64,000 bases of DNA, taken from assembly GCA_902598305.1 (NCBI GenBank), contig CACKBL010000005.1, forward strand, positions 1-64,000. The letters run 5' to 3'. Source of the DNA: an uncultured Bacteroidota bacterium (lineage in GTDB: Bacteria > Bacteroidota > Bacteroidia > Flavobacteriales > Flavobacteriaceae). Made by a program: the position numbers and the translations under genes. Shown in pieces: positions 61,968 through 64,000 of the stretch. A model generated the notes under the pieces. That model worked only from the letters and a program-made list of their open reading frames with translations, ran no database searches and was not told the DNA's origin. Within the stretch, counting starts at the first letter, position 1; each line of letters begins with the position of its first letter.

Positions 61968-63665
61968 TTAATAATCTAAATCAAGTTTTTTTCTCAATAT
62001 TTCGAGTGATGGATTTATCTCAACTAATTTTTCAAATTTTTCTGTCGGTGTAAATAATATATTTTTTTTAATTGACTTATTTGAATCAATCTTTACCTTA
62101 ATAAAATCATTTTTTAGTGATTTTCTAATATATTCTGTTAGTTTTGGAAGCTCATACTCTAATTCTTTTTTATTAATGTCTGAAATTACAGTATATTTTA
62201 CCTCATTATTATTTTTTTTTGGTCTACTTATTTTCAGCAAAGAGGCTATATTAAATTCTTTATTTTGTAATTTCATATCATGATAAGTATTCCAGCATCT
62301 TTCCAAATCCTCTTGTGTAAAATTACTTTCATTCCCTATACTTTTCGATTTCGATAAATCACCACTTGTTTTTCTTTTTTTAAATGTTCTTTTTTTTTCA
62401 ACACTTGCTAGTGAAAAGGAAGAGACTTCTTTAAATCCTGAACCTAACTTTGGAGTTTTCTTTTTTAATTCATCTTTGTTGATTTCTTCTTTAGAGTCAT
62501 ATTTAGGAATTGAATTTTCTAAGGAATTTTTATTAGTCCTCTCATTTTTATCATTTTCAATAATTATTAGTTTTTCATCATTTTTTAAGGTTTTTTTTTT
62601 AAGAATATTTTCTCCCTCTGCTTTTATGGATGAAATCTCCATTAAACACAATTCGGCATGAATTCTTTTATTATCAATATTTTTAAAATTTATTTCAAAT
62701 GAATTTGTGATATTGAGTGCTTTTCTAATCCAATCTAAATCAACTCTTTTTGATTGATTATAATAGAAGTTTTTTAAGTTTTCGCTTGTTTCAATTAATT
62801 TAAATGTGTTTTCATTCTTGCAGAAAAAAAGATTCCTAAAATGATTTGAGAGGCCAATAATAAAATCTATTTCACTATATCCATTTGCTATTATCTTATC
62901 AATGCCTATTAAAACTTCTGAAATATTTTTTTCAATAATTTTGTCACAAATATTCAAGTATAGTTCAGATCCGATTATATTTAAGTTCTTTGAAACTTTA
63001 TTAATGCTTAAATTGTTGTCACAAAAGTTTATCATCCTGTCTAATATTTGCAAACCATCTCTTAAAGATCCATCTGAAGACTCTGCTATTAGAAATAGAG
63101 CCTCATCATCGAATTTAATTTCTTGTTCCAATAAGATAGCCTCCAGTTTCTTTTTTATATCTAAAACACTTATCCTCTTAAAATCATAAATTTGGCATCT
63201 TGACAAGACAGTAGGTAAGATTTTTGATTTTTCAGTAGTAGCTAGTATAAAAATGACATGTTCAGGTGGTTCCTCTAACGTTTTAAGAAATGCATTAAAT
63301 GCATCTATTGTTAACATGTGTGCTTCGTCAATTATATATATTTTATAATTACCAATCCTTGGAGGTACCCTTACTTTTTCGTTCAAATTTCTCATGTTTT
63401 CAACCCCATTATTCGAAGCAGCATCTAGTTCGAAAATATTAAATGAGTAATCATTATTTTCATCTTCATCTAAATTTATTTTCTTAGCTAAAATTCGTGC
63501 ACAAGTCGTTTTGCCAACCCCTCGCGGACCAGAAAATAATAAAGCTTGGCCTAGCTTACCTTTATTTATTGCATTTTCAAGAGTGCTAGTAACAGCTTCT
63601 TGTCCAACAACATCCTTAAATGTTTTTGGCCGATATTTTATTGCAGAAATTTTATATTCACCCAT
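61968..63665 (-). CDS. dnaX: DNA polymerase III gamma/tau subunit
   Basis: The clamp-loader ATPase (565 residues). Walker A FSGPRGVGKTTCARILA near 43-59, Walker B YIIDEAHMLT near 109-118, sensor 1 ILATTEK near 141-147 and the SRC motif LSRCQIYDF near 154-162. The zinc-binding cysteine cluster that normally sits between Walker A and FELDAASNN is absent; only about 20 residues link them. After the AAA+ part comes a lysine-rich linker (about 350-450) and a C-terminal region. Whether a shorter gamma form is made is not visible; no clear slippery AAAAAAG with hairpin was confirmed. Confidence 0.95.
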   Translation of the reverse strand: MGEYKISAIKYRPKTFKDVVGQEAVTSTLENAINKGKLGQALLFSGPRGVGKTTCARILAKKINLDEDENNDYSFNIFELDAASNNGVENMRNLNEKVRVPPRIGNYKIYIIDEAHMLTIDAFNAFLKTLEEPPEHVIFILATTEKSKILPTVLSRCQIYDFKRISVLDIKKKLEAILLEQEIKFDDEALFLIAESSDGSLRDGLQILDRMINFCDNNLSINKVSKNLNIIGSELYLNICDKIIEKNISEVLIGIDKIIANGYSEIDFIIGLSNHFRNLFFCKNENTFKLIETSENLKNFYYNQSKRVDLDWIRKALNITNSFEINFKNIDNKRIHAELCLMEISSIKAEGENILKKKTLKNDEKLIIIENDKNERTNKNSLENSIPKYDSKEEINKDELKKKTPKLGSGFKEVSSFSLASVEKKRTFKKRKTSGDLSKSKSIGNESNFTQEDLERCWNTYHDMKLQNKEFNIASLLKISRPKKNNNEVKYTVISDINKKELEYELPKLTEYIRKSLKNDFIKVKIDSNKSIKKNILFTPTEKFEKLVEINPSLEILRKKLDLDY

Positions 63666-63670
63666 TAGCT

Positions 63671-63678
63671 CAAAAATA
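63671..63678 (-). promoter_or_regulatory. dnaX -7 element (TAttTTTG)
   Basis: The minus strand reads TATTTTTG and ends 5 bases before the dnaX ATG at 63665, predicting an mRNA with almost no leader. The nearest TTG upstream (63706-63704) is 25 bases away. Confidence 0.42.
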
Positions 63679-63742
63679 TAAAAAGCTTGTTTAATTTTTT
63701 TATCAAAATTTAAAATTCGATAAAAATTGTTAACAATAATTA

Positions 63743-63750
63743 TAAATTTG
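63743..63750 (+). promoter_or_regulatory. rnpB -7 element (TAaaTTTG)
   Basis: TAAATTTG lies just before the RNase P RNA, so transcription would start near 63754, close to the expected 5' end. The nearest TTG (63727-63729) is only 13 bases upstream, so the -33 element is weak. Confidence 0.5.
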
Positions 63751-63756
63751 CAATGC

Positions 63757-64000
63757 AGGTCTTCTTATCGCTCTAAATTTAGAGAGGAAAGTCCGGACAC
63801 CGAAGAGCAGTATAGCGGGTAATACCCGTCGATTATCGATACGATAATTAGGACTAGTGCAACAGAAAGTATGTACAGGAAAGCTGTAGTGAAATCATGT
63901 AAACTCTATGCGGTGCAACGCCAAATATATCTGCATTTAAGAGTTGCTCGTTCTTTGTAGAGGGGTAGGCGGTTTGAGTTTTTGAGTAATTAAAAACCTA
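63757..64000 (+). ncRNA. rnpB: RNase P RNA (5' part, cut by window end)
   Basis: The catalytic RNA that removes 5' leaders from pre-tRNAs. The universal motif GAGGAAAGTCCGGAC is at 63784-63798, the preceding P3 hairpin CTCTAAATTTAGAG at 63771-63784, a CGGGT-AAT-ACCCG stem at 63816-63828, the conserved GTGCAACAGAAAG at 63857-63869, GGTGCAACGCC at 63913-63923 and GAGGGGTAGGC at 63960-63970. The 3' end (the usual GATAAAT block and the P1 partner strand) lies beyond the window, so the gene is partial. The exact 5' end is approximate. Confidence 0.95.

Overview
The window is a gene-dense, very AT-rich stretch of chromosome from a member of the Bacteroidota, most probably a marine, genome-streamlined Flavobacteriaceae. 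The signs are a Bacteroidota-type transketolase split into two genes, the bamD-rpoZ-coaBC-porD(DUF4835)-recN block, a type IX secretion marker (PorD), Bacteroidota promoter elements (TAnnTTTG at -7, in the best cases with TTG about 19-23 bases upstream), and almost no Shine-Dalgarno sequences. Intergenic space is minimal: the longest gap without a gene is 245 bases (52925-53169), several convergent gene pairs overlap or touch at their stop codons, and many starts are TTG or GTG. The species is an inference; no rRNA or tRNA gene is present to fix it.

Layout. 1-4812: shikimate kinase, a phosphoribosyltransferase, an S4 RNA-binding protein, an FKBP lipoprotein with calcium-binding repeats, an outer-membrane barrel and the split transketolase. 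4949-10634 (+): tgt, an LptF/LptG permease, a DMT exporter, accA, dnaB. 10638-18615 (-): translation genes rplT-rpmI-infC-thrS, then murQ, isocitrate dehydrogenase, rplS, trmD and a Deg protease. 18715-23608: dapF-GNAT-mltG (+) facing dnaA-LMW phosphatase-RsmI-like methyltransferase (-). 23739-25177: a thioesterase and ribD. 25224-39765 (+): a long co-directional run: GNAT-prmC-ligA, DUF6913-like-dapA, bamD-rpoZ-coaBC-porD-recN, fabI, a YbbR/CdaR-like protein, coaE and a two-component system. 39767-44355: xerD, a PqqB-like hydrolase, aroQ, lpdA and two msrB genes. 44466-49113 (+): MFS transporter, lon, cmk. 49124-52924 (-): SulP transporter and a sodium:solute symporter with its DUF4212 subunit. 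53170-61927 (+): rpsA, pyrR-pyrB, rnz, pdxH, sixA-ppk1-ppx. 61968-63665 (-): dnaX. 63757-64000 (+): the 5' part of RNase P RNA, cut by the window end.

Functionally this is housekeeping: replication (dnaA, dnaB, dnaX, ligA), repair and dimer resolution (recN, xerD), translation, envelope biogenesis (BamD, LptF/G, MltG, MurQ, PorD), precursor synthesis (aroK/aroQ, dapA/dapF, pyrB, ribD, accA/fabI, coaBC/coaE, pdxH) and protein quality control (Lon, Deg, MsrB). There is no mobile element, CRISPR array, phage or defence island, and I did not find a convincing new multi-gene system.

The most interesting signals are regulatory. (1) The rpsA leader is about 93 nt and can fold either as two small hairpins or as an H-type pseudoknot using the same bases. 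(2) infC must start at a non-canonical AUA (or AUU) codon. (3) Ribosomal protein S1 carries a lysine-rich tail of about 136 residues resembling histone H1. (4) Perfect 7-1-7 palindromes lie in front of lon and tgt. (5) Several genes have a -7 element so close to the start codon that leaderless mRNAs are predicted.
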